A DNA stretch of 64,000 nucleotides from assembly GCA_003249225.1 (NCBI GenBank), contig QKJQ01000036.1:62001-126000 (forward strand), in the 5' to 3' direction. The first letter of the stretch is position 1. Every line of letters begins with the position of its first letter. Below are positions 1 to 8,454 of the stretch, in pieces. The stretch comes from Clostridia bacterium (GTDB lineage Bacteria; Bacillota; Clostridia; Lachnospirales; Lachnospiraceae). Made by a program: the position numbers and the translations under genes. Below the pieces are notes generated by a model. That model was not told where the DNA came from, ran no database searches, and worked only from the letters and a program-made list of their open reading frames with translations.

Positions 1-145
1 AGTTTGCTTACTTTTTGCTTGTGTTTATACTACTACAGTTTTCTAACGGGTGCAATAACTTCAGAAATATTATCATTGCCCCTTTACTGGGGATAAAAAT
101 CGTTATATAATTCGGGTAGCTAAAAAACAAAAGACATAAGATCAA

Positions 146-170
146 TCGGCAAGATTGCCGAAAAACGGAG
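146..170 (+). promoter_or_regulatory. hairpin just upstream of ribosome binding site
   Basis: A perfect six-base-pair stem (146-151 with 156-161, loop AGAT) is followed by an A-rich spacer and GGAG (167-170), seven bases before the ATG at 177. The layout (hairpin, A-rich linker, GGAGAA, start) is the same as in the repeat element found at 1002, 5938, 59601 and 63619, but the stem sequence is different. It may be a distant member or coincidence. Confidence 0.4.
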
Positions 171-176
171 AAAAAG

Positions 177-980
177 ATGAATCAGTTCAAATATGAAACG
201 CATCTTCATACAAAGGAATCCAGTGCCTGCGGCAAAGCAACCGGTGCAGAGCATGTTCATTTTATGAAGGAACAGGGATATCAGGGTATCATTGTAACAG
301 ACCATTTTTTAAATGGGAACTCAAGGATCTCAAAGGAGCTGCCGTGGGAAGAGCGAATTGATTTATTCTGCAAAGGCTATGAAGAAGCAAAAAAAGAAGG
401 CGATCGTATCGGGCTCGATGTATTTTTCGGGTTGGAGTGGAACTTTACGAACGATGAATTTCTGATTTATGGTGTCGATAAAGCCTGGCTGCTTTCTCAT
501 CCGGACATGCTTTCGTGGAGCCATACAAGGCTTTTTGAGGAAGTGAATAAGGTGAATGGCTTAATGATACAGGCACATCCATTTCGCATACGTCCTTATG
601 TTAAGGATCTTCGTCTATATCCGTTCCATGTTCACGGAATCGAAGTGACAAATGCGCAAAATGATGCGCCGTATGACAGCTACGCACAACTTTATGCAGA
701 GTATTATTCTCTTGCGGTGACTTCCGGCAGTGATCTGCACTGGTGTGAAATACCGGAGAGAGGATTTCGTGGAGTGCTATCGGAGCAAAGATGGAATTTT
801 GTATCCGATTATATAGCACAGGTCAAAGAAAGAGCAGGTTATGAGCCTGTTATTACGAAGGATTGCACAGGACTTGAAGATACCGTGCAGATTACCGTAC
901 CGGTCATGCTATTTGATGAGAAAGAAAAGGATATCAGCGGTGAACTTTCCCGTATCTTTTCACAGCCATTGAATGTATAA
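177..980 (+). CDS. PHP-domain metal-dependent phosphoesterase
   Basis: A 267-residue cytosolic protein of the PHP (polymerase and histidinol phosphatase) superfamily. The metal-binding pattern is visible: HLH at residues 9-11, TDH at 41-43, a Glu in GLEWNF near residue 97, a His in QAHPF and a final SGSDLHW. These fit a di- or trinuclear metal site that hydrolyses phosphate esters. The substrate cannot be told from sequence; histidinol phosphate is possible but no his genes are near. The ATG at 177 is preceded by CGGAGAAA. The gene is followed after 72 bases by a sugar mutarotase, so a role in sugar-phosphate metabolism is an inference only. Confidence 0.85.
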   Translation: MNQFKYETHLHTKESSACGKATGAEHVHFMKEQGYQGIIVTDHFLNGNSRISKELPWEERIDLFCKGYEEAKKEGDRIGLDVFFGLEWNFTNDEFLIYGVDKAWLLSHPDMLSWSHTRLFEEVNKVNGLMIQAHPFRIRPYVKDLRLYPFHVHGIEVTNAQNDAPYDSYAQLYAEYYSLAVTSGSDLHWCEIPERGFRGVLSEQRWNFVSDYIAQVKERAGYEPVITKDCTGLEDTVQITVPVMLFDEKEKDISGELSRIFSQPLNV

Positions 981-1001
981 TGGGAGCGGTACTAAAAAAG
1001 A

Positions 1002-1050
1002 GCTCGTTCAAACTTGATATGTGCAGAGAGCATGCACAAGAAGGAGGAAG
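1002..1050 (+). repeat. hairpin-SD repeat element, copy A
   Basis: Copy of a dispersed element: GCTCGTTCAAACTT, then a stem TGTGCA (1020-1025) / TGCACA (1033-1038), then the ribosome binding site AGGAGG and the ATG at 1053. It shares the 14-base head exactly with the copies at 5838 and 5938, except for one later base change. In this copy the SD is a full AGGAGG rather than AATGGAGA. Confidence 0.75.
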
Positions 1051-1052
1051 AA

Positions 1053-1379
1053 ATGGAACACAGTAATAAGTTTGCATGGACATGGAAAGTAAAAGAGGAA
1101 TATCTGGAGGAGTACGTTAAGATGCACCTTGCCCCATGGCCGGAAATTATGGAAGAGCATACAAAAGCAGGTTATCGCAATTACTCCATATTCCAGAATG
1201 GAAATCAGTTCTTTTATTGCTTTGAATGCGATGATGTAGAAGCAGCAAATGCCTATATTGCAAAAAGTGAAGCCTGCAATCGCTGGAATGCGATTACTTC
1301 CAAGATGGTCGAAGGTTCCTTTGACTTTAACGAAGAAGAGCCGATTAAATTCATGCCGGAAGTTTTTTATCTGAAGTAG
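1053..1379 (+). CDS. rhaM: L-rhamnose mutarotase family protein
   Basis: A 108-residue protein matching the RhaM/RhaU family in length and pattern: an N-terminal FAWTWKVKEE, a central PWPEIMEEHTKAG with the conserved tryptophan and histidine region, YSIFQNGNQFFYCFEC, and a closing MPEVFYL. The family interconverts alpha and beta anomers of L-rhamnose or related 6-deoxy sugars in the cytosol. The ATG at 1053 was chosen over an upstream in-frame TTG because AGGAGG sits at the right distance. Whether rhamnose is the true substrate is not shown; no other rhamnose genes are in the window. Confidence 0.8.
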   Translation: MEHSNKFAWTWKVKEEYLEEYVKMHLAPWPEIMEEHTKAGYRNYSIFQNGNQFFYCFECDDVEAANAYIAKSEACNRWNAITSKMVEGSFDFNEEEPIKFMPEVFYLK

Positions 1380-1518
1380 GAACAGGGAAGAACAAAGGCA
1401 ATACAAAGAGAGCAAAGTCATAGTAAGAAAAAGAAATATACCAAAACAGCGCAAGCCTTCATGGACTGCGCTGTTTTCAACGTAAAAGCGGTTTTATATA
1501 AGAATAGAAAAATATAAG

Positions 1519-2424
1519 TTACTGCTCAAAGGTCTGAAATATAAAATCAGCTGCCGTGCTGATGGCATCATTCGCCGGCTTAAAGGGTGACATCTGGAAT
1601 ACATGCCACATTCCTGGGTAAAGTTTCATTTTAACAGGAACATCTGCTTTTTTCATGGCTTTATACAATGAAGTTGAATCGCTTAACAGGATCTCATTAT
1701 CACCGGTCTCAAGTAATACCGGAGGAAATCCATCAAAGTTGCCAAAAAGTGGTGAGATTAGGGGATTTTTAAGGTTCTGCCCGTTTGCATAGGCAGCAAC
1801 GGCATCTTTTATATAAGCTTCATCGAGAATCGGATCGACTTCCATACGCGACTGATAGGATTCACCGCTGCAGGTCATATCGGTCCAGGGAGAGAATAAA
1901 AGCAAGCCGCCGGGCAGCTTCCGTTTTTGCTCTTTGAGTCGAAGGGTCAGCGCAAGAGCCAGGTTTCCGCCGGCAGAGTCACCGGCAACAATTATATTCT
2001 TGCTGCCATACCCCAGGTATAGAAGATGGTTCCAGACAGCTTCTGCCTCTTCTAAGGCAGCAGGGTAAGGGTGTTCCGGAGCAAGTGAATAATCAAAGCT
2101 GATCAATTCACGATTTGCGGCATGCGCCAGCTTTGCCGTAAGACTTCGGGAGTACTTCATACATCCGGTAACATAACCACCGCCGTGGCAGTAAAGGAGG
2201 ATCGTTTCTTTTGAATGATTCTGGTGCGGACGAATCCATTCAATCGGAATGCTGCCAACGAATCCTTCTTCAACCGTTACATTCATCGTACGGCTAAGCA
2301 GTGAGCCAAAGTTCTCTTTTGCGGCACGGCTCTTATCCGGGTCTAACTTTTCGCTGACGAACCCATGTAACAGCCGGATCGCACGCATACGGCCGGCATT
2401 TAGTTTTTCGGTGTCTCTTTCCAT
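1519..2424 (-). CDS. alpha/beta hydrolase, hormone-sensitive lipase type
   Basis: A 301-residue serine hydrolase. The oxyanion-hole motif HGGG lies at residues 80-83, the nucleophile elbow GDSAGG places Ser at 150, the acid is probably in LETGDNE (near 242), and the catalytic His is in GMWHVF (274). This set is typical of the HSL family (short-chain esterases and lipases). No signal peptide is seen, so it is cytosolic. An AAGGAG site precedes the ATG at 2424. It is divergent from the acyltransferase/zinc-ribbon pair at 2735-4759, whose chemistry (acyl transfer) may be related. Confidence 0.88.
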   Translation of the reverse strand: MERDTEKLNAGRMRAIRLLHGFVSEKLDPDKSRAAKENFGSLLSRTMNVTVEEGFVGSIPIEWIRPHQNHSKETILLYCHGGGYVTGCMKYSRSLTAKLAHAANRELISFDYSLAPEHPYPAALEEAEAVWNHLLYLGYGSKNIIVAGDSAGGNLALALTLRLKEQKRKLPGGLLLFSPWTDMTCSGESYQSRMEVDPILDEAYIKDAVAAYANGQNLKNPLISPLFGNFDGFPPVLLETGDNEILLSDSTSLYKAMKKADVPVKMKLYPGMWHVFQMSPFKPANDAISTAADFIFQTFEQ

Positions 2425-2631
2425 ATATATGTGTTCTCCTTTTTGAATAACCTATGATTTATGATAAACAGAGTATAACGTATTCTGCTGACTTGCTGCT
2501 GCGATATGGATCAAACGGAAGAAGACAAGAGTCTGCACTGCAGTATGCCATACCTATTGAAATGATGAAACATGATTTGTCAGAATACAAATAACATCTC
2601 TCTTATTTAAATACGAAAGATTAGAAGTATT

Positions 2632-2679
2632 ATAGCATGTGCGTACCCGATTGTAAATTCGCACACAGCATGCTATGAT
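2632..2679 (+). promoter_or_regulatory. promoter with overlapping inverted repeat
   Basis: A sigma-A promoter is visible: TTGTAA (2651-2656), 17-base spacer, TATGAT (2674-2679), placed to drive the acyltransferase gene. An inverted repeat ATAGCATG (2632-2639) / CATGCTAT (2669-2676) spans the -35 and covers the -10, so a dimeric repressor bound there would block the promoter. The second arm includes three bases of the -10. The regulator is unknown. Confidence 0.55.
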
Positions 2680-2734
2680 GAATGTAAGAAAAAAGAAATA
2701 ACTAGGTTTCTGCAGCCAGGAGGTGGTCCGTCGC

Positions 2735-4045
2735 GTGAAAGTAAAAAAAGAATCAATGAAAAGAAAAGAACATCACTGGTTCAAGCTGGATTTATCAGCC
2801 AATGTGTATCCCACCCTGCAGCGAAGAAACTTTTCCTCCGTCTACAGAGTCAGTGCACTGTTACGTCAGAAAATCGATCCGGTGAAGCTTCAGGCGGCAC
2901 TTGACAGCACCATTCCACGGTTTCCGACCTTTGCTGTCGCGATACACAAAGGTCTGTTCTGGCGTTATCTTGAGAGGAATACAAAACCCGGTCCATTCGT
3001 GCGGCCTGATGTGTCGAATGCCTGCATGCCGATTCATTTTAAAGCAGAGAACCGCTACCTGTTCCGGGTCTATTATTATGAGAATAAACTATCCCTTGAG
3101 GTATTCCATTCGGTAGCAGATGGCAGTGGAGCCTTGATTTTCATAAAAACACTGATTGCCGAATATCTTCGGCTTCAGGGAATAAAAATTCCATATGTCG
3201 AGGGTGTACTCAATTGCAAAAATGCACCAAACGAGGCAGAAATGGAAGATGCCTATGTGAAATACGGTGACGGCAAGGTGTCACTGAAACGAAGCGGAAT
3301 TCATGCCTATCAGCTTCGTGGTACGATGGAACCATTCTATACCTTGAATATAATAACCGGGATTGCACCGATTGCACAGCTCGCAGCAGCCGCCAAAAGC
3401 TACAACGTTCCGATTGGCGTCTTTTTAACAGCGGTCCTGATGGAAGCCCTGATGGAAAAACAAAAGCTCGATAAACCAATTCACGAAAGAGAAGTGGCTA
3501 TCTCGATGCCGGTAAATCTAAGAAGATTCTTTCCGTCCGAAACACTCAGGAATTTTATTGTAATGCTCTCTCCTTCGATTAATCCGAAGATGGGAGCGTA
3601 TACATTTGAAGAGATCACGCAGGAAATTAATGCCTACATGACGTACCGACTGAATGAAAAATATCTGAAAGCAAATATCATGACCAATCTGTTGGTACAA
3701 AGAAATCCCATCGTTCGTGTTATCCCCCTGTTCCTGAAAGATCTTATCGTTCGGAATGCTTATAAAAAGGTCAACAAAAGACAGTCCTCTGCCGGAATTA
3801 CGAACTTAGGGATTGTAAAAGTACCGGAGGAAATGAAAGAACATATTGAACGGTTCGAGGTATTGATGGGTCAGCCATTTTCCAACCGGACGAATGTAGC
3901 GGTGATTTCCTATGGTGGAGAAATATCCATCAGTTTTTCCAGCAGCATTGTGGAAACAGATATAGAAATGCTGTTCTTTTGCTCCCTGATTAAAAAGGGA
4001 ATTCCGGTCCGAATTGAATCGAATCGGAAATATAGAGAGACATAA
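2735..4045 (+). CDS. alcohol acetyltransferase-like condensation-fold protein
   Basis: A 436-residue protein with the two-lobed acyltransferase fold of the alcohol O-acetyltransferase / NRPS condensation superfamily. The catalytic motif HxxxDG is present as FHSVADGSG about residue 130, and a C-terminal lobe contains VAISMPVNLRRFFPSETLRNF. The family transfers acyl groups from thioesters to hydroxyls. The GTG at 2735 is taken as start because AGGAGG (2718-2723) is 11 bases upstream; an earlier GTG at 2723 overlaps that site. The next gene starts 12 bases later, which is a usual partnership for this family in clostridia. The real acceptor is unknown; membrane or envelope lipids are a guess. Confidence 0.75.
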   Translation: MKVKKESMKRKEHHWFKLDLSANVYPTLQRRNFSSVYRVSALLRQKIDPVKLQAALDSTIPRFPTFAVAIHKGLFWRYLERNTKPGPFVRPDVSNACMPIHFKAENRYLFRVYYYENKLSLEVFHSVADGSGALIFIKTLIAEYLRLQGIKIPYVEGVLNCKNAPNEAEMEDAYVKYGDGKVSLKRSGIHAYQLRGTMEPFYTLNIITGIAPIAQLAAAAKSYNVPIGVFLTAVLMEALMEKQKLDKPIHEREVAISMPVNLRRFFPSETLRNFIVMLSPSINPKMGAYTFEEITQEINAYMTYRLNEKYLKANIMTNLLVQRNPIVRVIPLFLKDLIVRNAYKKVNKRQSSAGITNLGIVKVPEEMKEHIERFEVLMGQPFSNRTNVAVISYGGEISISFSSSIVETDIEMLFFCSLIKKGIPVRIESNRKYRET

Positions 4046-4057
4046 AAGGAGGGTACT

Positions 4058-4759
4058 ATGTCGTATTGTGTGAATTGTGGTGTCGAATTACATAAATCTG
4101 CAACCTTTTGCCCGCTTTGCAATACCGTGGTAATCAATCCGGGCAATCCGCCGGATTCTCAGGCAAAAACGCCGTATCCCGCCGAGATGGGTTCTGTAGA
4201 AAATGTGAACAGCAGAGCAGCGGCACTATTGCTTACGGTCGTATTTGCTTCCATTGCGCTGGCGGCTTTGCTATTGAACCTGCTGCTGTTCAAAGAAGGC
4301 TTCTGGTCAGCTTTTATTATGGGTGCAAGCCTGATGTTGTGGGTATTTACTGTTCCGGTGCTGATTCTTCGACCTTCCAGACTGCTGATCATTCTTCTGG
4401 ATGGAGCGGTGACATCTCTATACTGCTTTATCATTGCGCATCAGACGGAGGATACATCCTGGTACTATGGGATTGCACTGCCAATTATTATCATGCTGAC
4501 CGGTTTCGTGTTCCTGTATTGCTACATTATGAGGCGGTTTAAGACCTCAATCCTATTCCGTATCGCGCTGATTTTTGGAGAGCTTGGATCCTATGCGGTT
4601 GGAATTGAATTGTCCATTCGTTACTTTCTGTACGATAGTCTGTCCATACGATGGTCTGCCGTCGTCGGAACGAGCTGTCTTATCATTGTTGCCGTGCTGA
4701 CGACCGTCATGAAGAATTCAAGGCTTCGGGAGGAAGTGCAGCGGCGTCTGCATTTTTGA
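4058..4759 (+). CDS. zinc-ribbon membrane protein (DUF6320-like)
   Basis: A 233-residue protein with an N-terminal zinc ribbon (Cys 4, 7, 18 and 21 as CVNC and CPLC) and then about six hydrophobic helices from residue 48 to the end. The layout resembles DUF6320 proteins, which sit beside alcohol acetyltransferase-like genes. GGAGGG precedes the ATG. The 12-base gap to the acyltransferase means the two are one transcript; a membrane partner or substrate carrier for the enzyme is an inference. The DUF assignment is from memory of the context and not verified. Confidence 0.7.
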   Translation: MSYCVNCGVELHKSATFCPLCNTVVINPGNPPDSQAKTPYPAEMGSVENVNSRAAALLLTVVFASIALAALLLNLLLFKEGFWSAFIMGASLMLWVFTVPVLILRPSRLLIILLDGAVTSLYCFIIAHQTEDTSWYYGIALPIIIMLTGFVFLYCYIMRRFKTSILFRIALIFGELGSYAVGIELSIRYFLYDSLSIRWSAVVGTSCLIIVAVLTTVMKNSRLREEVQRRLHF

Positions 4760-4865
4760 TTTTGGTTCGTGCGCAAAACATCAAGAAGAGAATGAAAAAT
4801 CGAGTTATAATTTAGTCAGATGATAAGCTTATCATAAAGGTCCTTGTTGGAACTGAGTAAAAATG

Positions 4866-4898
4866 AAACGATGCACGCTGTGCAGAAACGGGGAAACT
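4866..4898 (+). repeat. hairpin-SD element, diverged copy G
   Basis: The stem TGCAC / GTGCA with loop GCT is followed by GAAACGGGGAAACT and the ATG at 4899. The order hairpin, GAAACGGGGAAAC, start parallels the element copies ending in GGAATGGAGAAAAC. The upstream TTCAAACT head is missing, so membership is likely but not certain. Confidence 0.5.
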
Positions 4899-5702
4899 AT
4901 GAAGAATTTTTATGTACTGGCAGAAGCGGTGCAATACATTGAAGACCATTTGTGCGAAAAGATGACGGCAGAGTCGATTGCAGACGCCTGTTATGTGTCT
5001 TTGTCGAGCCTTCAAAAGCTGTTCCGTTATGCATTTCATATTGGATTGATGGATTATGTCACCAGAAGGCGAATGACGCATGCAGCCAATCTTTTGGTGA
5101 ATTCGGATATGAACATACTGGATATTGCCATGAAATATCAATACAATTCCCATGAGGTATTTGCCCGTGCGTTTTCTAAGACCTGGAACAGTACACCGTC
5201 GGTATTTCGCCGCCAGTGGACTTTCACAGGACTCTTTCCCAAACTGGACTTCGACTATTCAGAAGATGGAAGGAGCTTATCAATGAAAAGAAAATATGAT
5301 ATTACAGAGCTGTATGATTACCTGAAACAAAAAGAGAATACCTATGTAGTCTGCTTTGACATGGTGCATATGATGGAAATCAATGATCGGTACGGAAGAG
5401 AAGCAGGAGATAAGGCGATTGTTGAATGTCTGCGAAGAATCGATGAAGCAGCGAAAGACGGAATGCTTACGTACCGCATCGGAGGGGATGAGTTCGTGCT
5501 TGTGACCGGCTATGAGAGACTGGAGCAGGCGCAGGAGATAGCCGGAAGGGTGCTTGCAGCAAATGGACAGACGATCGAACAGGAAGGGACCGCGGTTCCG
5601 GTTTCCCTTCGTGCCGGGTATGTTCTGATGGAAGGCTCCAATGTAAAATACGGAGAACTCTATACGAAGTTCAACGAAGCGATTAATGCATCCAAAGTTT
5701 AA
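4899..5702 (+). CDS. AraC-type DNA-binding domain fused to GGDEF domain
   Basis: A 267-residue fusion. Residues 1-104 form a double helix-turn-helix of the AraC family (DACYVSLSSLQKLFRYAF and a second helix pair ending NSTPSVFRRQW). Residues 130-265 form a diguanylate cyclase domain with an intact RIGGDEF (GGDEF at 195-199) and an upstream CFDMVHMMEINDRYG in which the metal-binding Asp is kept. It could couple c-di-GMP synthesis or GTP binding to transcription. AraC domains are usually C-terminal with a sensor before them, so this order is unusual. The start at 4899 fits the hairpin-SD element; an in-frame ATG at 4863 would add 12 residues but run through that hairpin. Confidence 0.8.
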   Translation: MKNFYVLAEAVQYIEDHLCEKMTAESIADACYVSLSSLQKLFRYAFHIGLMDYVTRRRMTHAANLLVNSDMNILDIAMKYQYNSHEVFARAFSKTWNSTPSVFRRQWTFTGLFPKLDFDYSEDGRSLSMKRKYDITELYDYLKQKENTYVVCFDMVHMMEINDRYGREAGDKAIVECLRRIDEAAKDGMLTYRIGGDEFVLVTGYERLEQAQEIAGRVLAANGQTIEQEGTAVPVSLRAGYVLMEGSNVKYGELYTKFNEAINASKV

Positions 5703-5745
5703 AATCCAAATATAGTTCAAAAACTTGCAAATAGGTTGATAGATT

Positions 5746-5815
5746 AATGCCTTCTTCCATGTTATTATTTCAATACAGAATTCGTATTGAAGTTTGACAG
5801 GAAAGAAGGCATTTT
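5746..5815 (+). terminator. compound hairpin terminator
   Basis: AATGCCTTCTT (5746-5756) pairs perfectly with AAGAAGGCATT (5803-5813), enclosing a second hairpin CAATAC / GTATTG. It is followed by TTTTC. It lies 43 bases after the AraC-GGDEF stop and is the likely end of that transcript. Confidence 0.6.
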
Positions 5816-5837
5816 CATTTCGCCCGGAACAGACATT

Positions 5838-5886
5838 GCTCGTTCAAACTTAGTATGTGCAAAAAGCTGCACAAGAATGGAGAATA
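5838..5886 (+). repeat. hairpin-SD repeat element, copy B (orphan)
   Basis: This 49-base stretch is identical, base for base, to copy C at 5938-5986, exactly 100 bases downstream. It has the TGTGCA / TGCACA stem and AATGGAGAA, but no start codon follows at SD distance. The ATG inside the stem would give only a 10-residue peptide ending in TAA. A second hairpin, GTCGAAA / TTTCGAC, follows at 5888-5911. Confidence 0.75.
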
Positions 5887-5937
5887 AGTCGAAAGGAAGA
5901 TCATTTTCGACCTGAAAGTTTGACCGTCGCAAAAGCG

Positions 5938-5986
5938 GCTCGTTCAAACTTAGTATGTGCAAAAAGCTGCACAAGAATGGAGAATA
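5938..5986 (+). repeat. hairpin-SD repeat element, copy C
   Basis: The element sits directly before the oxidoreductase gene: head GCTCGTTCAAACTT, stem TGTGCA / TGCACA with loop AAAAGC, then AAGAATGGAGAATAT and the ATG at 5988. The GGAG is the only ribosome binding site for that gene. Copies B and C look like a 100-base tandem duplication with only the 49-base element still identical. Confidence 0.8.
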
Positions 5987-5987
5987 T

Positions 5988-7094
5988 ATGGAAGCAAATA
6001 GAGATGATAATAAGGTTATGACGCTTGGTGTTCTTGGACTTGGAGAAGGCAGAAGTATTATATCGGCAGCATTACAGAGTAAAGACTGGGAGCTTGGAAT
6101 GATCTGTGATCTGAATGAGGAGCTGTGCAAAGAGCGCTGTGAGGAATTTGGATTTGATAAATATACGTTAAAGTATGAGGATATGCTTCAGGATCCGTCC
6201 ATTGATGTAATTGGAATCTATACACCCGATCAGCTGCATGCAAAACATATCAGTATGGCACTGGAAGCCGGAAAGCACGTCATTTGTACAAAACCGCTGA
6301 TGGTAACACTGGATGAAGCGAATAAACTTTTAGAAGTTCAGAAACGTACAGGCAAGCTTGTCTTTGTTGGACAAAGTTCACGGTACTTTGAGCCGGCAAA
6401 GCGTCAGCGTGAAGACTTTGAAAAGGGACTGCACGGCGAACTGACAACGGTGGAGACTCATTATATAACCGATGCCAGATGGTTCCTTGAAAAAGGCTGG
6501 AGCCATCAGCAGGGCTTCTCATGGATGTATAACTTCATGATTCATGCAGTCGATCTGGCAGTATGGTATCTTCCGGACATTGAAGAAGTATACGGTCTTG
6601 GTGTTGTCAGTGAGAATACCAAAGAACGTAATCTGTCCATCACCGATACAATGACATTTCTGCTCAAGAACAAGGATGGCAGATATGCGACGGTCAAAGG
6701 GTATTATACAACGCCGACACTTGGCAGTGCGGTGGAGCAATCCATCAGCTGTACACTGCGCGGTACAAAGGGCGTCAGCAGAGCTGGTTACCCAAAACTG
6801 AAATATTATACAAATTTCACACCGGTTGAAAAGACAGCAAAGCTTCAGACCTTTGATGAACTGCATGATTACTATTTCCGGTTCGAAAATGAATCTCATC
6901 ATGCAGGAGAGTATCAGAACTACATTGAAGACTTTGCAAAGTGTGTCAGAGAAGGTGTAACACCAAAACCGGATCTAAAGGAAGGTATTCGCACCCTTGC
7001 AATCGCAGAAGCCATGGAGATCTCCATGAAGGAAGGCAGAACGGTGAAAATTCAGGAAATCTTAGACCGCAGGGGAATCCGTTTGGATCAGTAA
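5988..7094 (+). CDS. Gfo/Idh/MocA family oxidoreductase
   Basis: A 368-residue NAD(P)-dependent oxidoreductase. An N-terminal Rossmann domain shows VLGLGEGRSI and DVIGIYTPDQLHAKH; the family EKP signature appears as CTKPL, keeping the catalytic Lys. The C-terminal alpha/beta domain has HAVDLAVWYLPD with the expected His/Asp. Members oxidise or reduce sugars, inositols or sugar acids; the substrate is not predictable here. The ATG at 5988 follows the hairpin-SD element; an in-frame ATG at 5955 lies inside the hairpin and would code the element itself, so it was not used. Confidence 0.88.
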   Translation: MEANRDDNKVMTLGVLGLGEGRSIISAALQSKDWELGMICDLNEELCKERCEEFGFDKYTLKYEDMLQDPSIDVIGIYTPDQLHAKHISMALEAGKHVICTKPLMVTLDEANKLLEVQKRTGKLVFVGQSSRYFEPAKRQREDFEKGLHGELTTVETHYITDARWFLEKGWSHQQGFSWMYNFMIHAVDLAVWYLPDIEEVYGLGVVSENTKERNLSITDTMTFLLKNKDGRYATVKGYYTTPTLGSAVEQSISCTLRGTKGVSRAGYPKLKYYTNFTPVEKTAKLQTFDELHDYYFRFENESHHAGEYQNYIEDFAKCVREGVTPKPDLKEGIRTLAIAEAMEISMKEGRTVKIQEILDRRGIRLDQ

Positions 7095-7187
7095 CACAGA
7101 TCAGCAAGGACGCCGGGACAATAAATTATCAATATGCTTCTATACTGTTCACATTTAAATAGAAAAGCCACCTCAGGCAAGTAACAC

Positions 7188-7227
7188 AAAAAAGAGAGGA
7201 AATCACCCCAGATTTCCTCTCTTTTTT
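7188..7227. terminator. bidirectional intrinsic terminator
   Basis: A perfect 17-base-pair hairpin (7188-7204 with 7211-7227; loop ACCCCA) made of an A-rich arm and a T-rich arm. It ends the oxidoreductase transcript on the plus strand and the convergent gene at 7293-7961 on the minus strand. Confidence 0.9.
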
Positions 7228-7292
7228 ATACAGCAATCCATTCATAAACTGCTGCAAGTGTTTGAACGTGAAGAGAGCAGGCTTAAATATCA

Positions 7293-7961
7293 TCAGCGAT
7301 GTAAGACATATTGCAAGCCTGACAGCAGTGTCGCATCGATAACAACTTTACAAGGATATGTTTCCTCATCAGCAACTCCATGGATGGAAATGCTCATTAA
7401 AGGTTCTGTAATATCAAGAGAAAAACCAGTGATTGTCTTATAATATTCGGAAAAATCAGCAATATTTTCTTCTGAAAGCATATTAATTCTCCAATCTTCA
7501 CTGTAATATGTTTTCCAGAAAAAATTTGGATTATCTTGTTTTAAAGCTTCTTCTCCCTGACTCGGCATGGTTGTTAAAATGCCATATGATTTGTCAAGCT
7601 TATCGTTTAAGGTCTCTAATGTTGTATCTTCAATGGTAATCTGAATAACACCAAGACCATAAGGAATTGTACTTCCCACAGCGAATTTCACTTCTGAACA
7701 AGTTCCCCAGTCGCACTTGATCTGCTGGTTATAATCAATGAATACTCCAGAGTCCTGCTCCTCTATGTTTGAGGGTTCTCCCAGAACTTCAATGATTTCA
7801 TCTTTTGTCATACCCCATTCTAGTTTTCCACCACCAACAGGAATGTTATCATAATCATTTGCTGCTCCTTTTAAATTTCTAAAGAAGAATAGAATAAGCA
7901 GAAGCGCCAGGACAAGAACACAAAACAAAAGAATAAAAAGTTTTTTACGTTGCTTTTCCAT
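7293..7961 (-). CDS. membrane-anchored protein with SmpA/BamE-like repeat region
   Basis: A 222-residue protein with a charged N-terminus, one strong transmembrane segment (about residues 8-27) and an extracytoplasmic part. Residues 46-62 (GGKLEWGMTKDEIIEVLGEP) resemble the WGMTxxEVxxxLGxP motif of SmpA/OmlA or copper-amine-oxidase-linked domains found in many clostridial surface proteins. No lipobox is seen. The ATG at 7961 is preferred, though no good SD is near; a GTG at 7970 adds three residues. Function unknown. Confidence 0.65.
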   Translation of the reverse strand: MEKQRKKLFILLFCVLVLALLLILFFFRNLKGAANDYDNIPVGGGKLEWGMTKDEIIEVLGEPSNIEEQDSGVFIDYNQQIKCDWGTCSEVKFAVGSTIPYGLGVIQITIEDTTLETLNDKLDKSYGILTTMPSQGEEALKQDNPNFFWKTYYSEDWRINMLSEENIADFSEYYKTITGFSLDITEPLMSISIHGVADEETYPCKVVIDATLLSGLQYVLHR

Positions 7962-8454
7962 AATATTCACGGATAACGTTATCTTTGGTTATCAATTTCT
8001 CCTTTCCATTTCTTTTTTGTAGGAACACTTACCTTTCATTATATATATATTTATCATAACACACTTTTGTGTAAAAATATGGTATATGTTGTAAACAACC
8101 ATTTATGTGTTGCAAACGACTGATTTTTCATGGATTGGCACAGTTTTGGTAATAATTGCAACTATTTACTTGAAAGAACGGGTGGGGTTTTTACCGATTT
8201 CATTGCTCACCTGGAGCTGTCAGCTGGCTGGTGATTACTTTTACAGACGGATCATTGAGTGGTTATTGAGTACGAAACAACGAGAAACAATTCAAATTAG
8301 TTTATTGTATAGAATGGAAAGATATGGTATAATTTGATTTGTTTCTATATTGAAAACAGAGAATGTGTCAGGGTAAATGGATCGATAAATAGACCGTTAC
8401 GTCTTTGATCCCTAGGTTTTGACTAGCTGATATGTTTTGGAAGGAATAAATCAC
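7962..8454. other. gene-poor stretch
   Basis: About 490 bases with no convincing gene. It contains a 76-codon open frame (8107-8337, GTG start, no SD, no family resemblance) that I do not call. The stretch is AT-rich around 8035-8060, where the minus-strand promoter for the preceding gene probably lies, and has no clear repeat. Confidence 0.5.

Noticed and set aside
1008..1454. 148-codon minus-strand hydrophobic frame
   Set aside because: Shadow of the L-rhamnose mutarotase gene, which has a clear SD and family pattern.
5955..5987. In-frame upstream start giving MCKKLHKNGEY as N-terminus of the oxidoreductase
   Set aside because: The same DNA element occurs without a matching frame elsewhere (stop after two codons in copy D), so it is an RNA element, not coding.
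8107..8337. 76-codon plus-strand frame with GTG start
   Set aside because: No SD, no family resemblance, and it lies in a decayed region; treated as chance.
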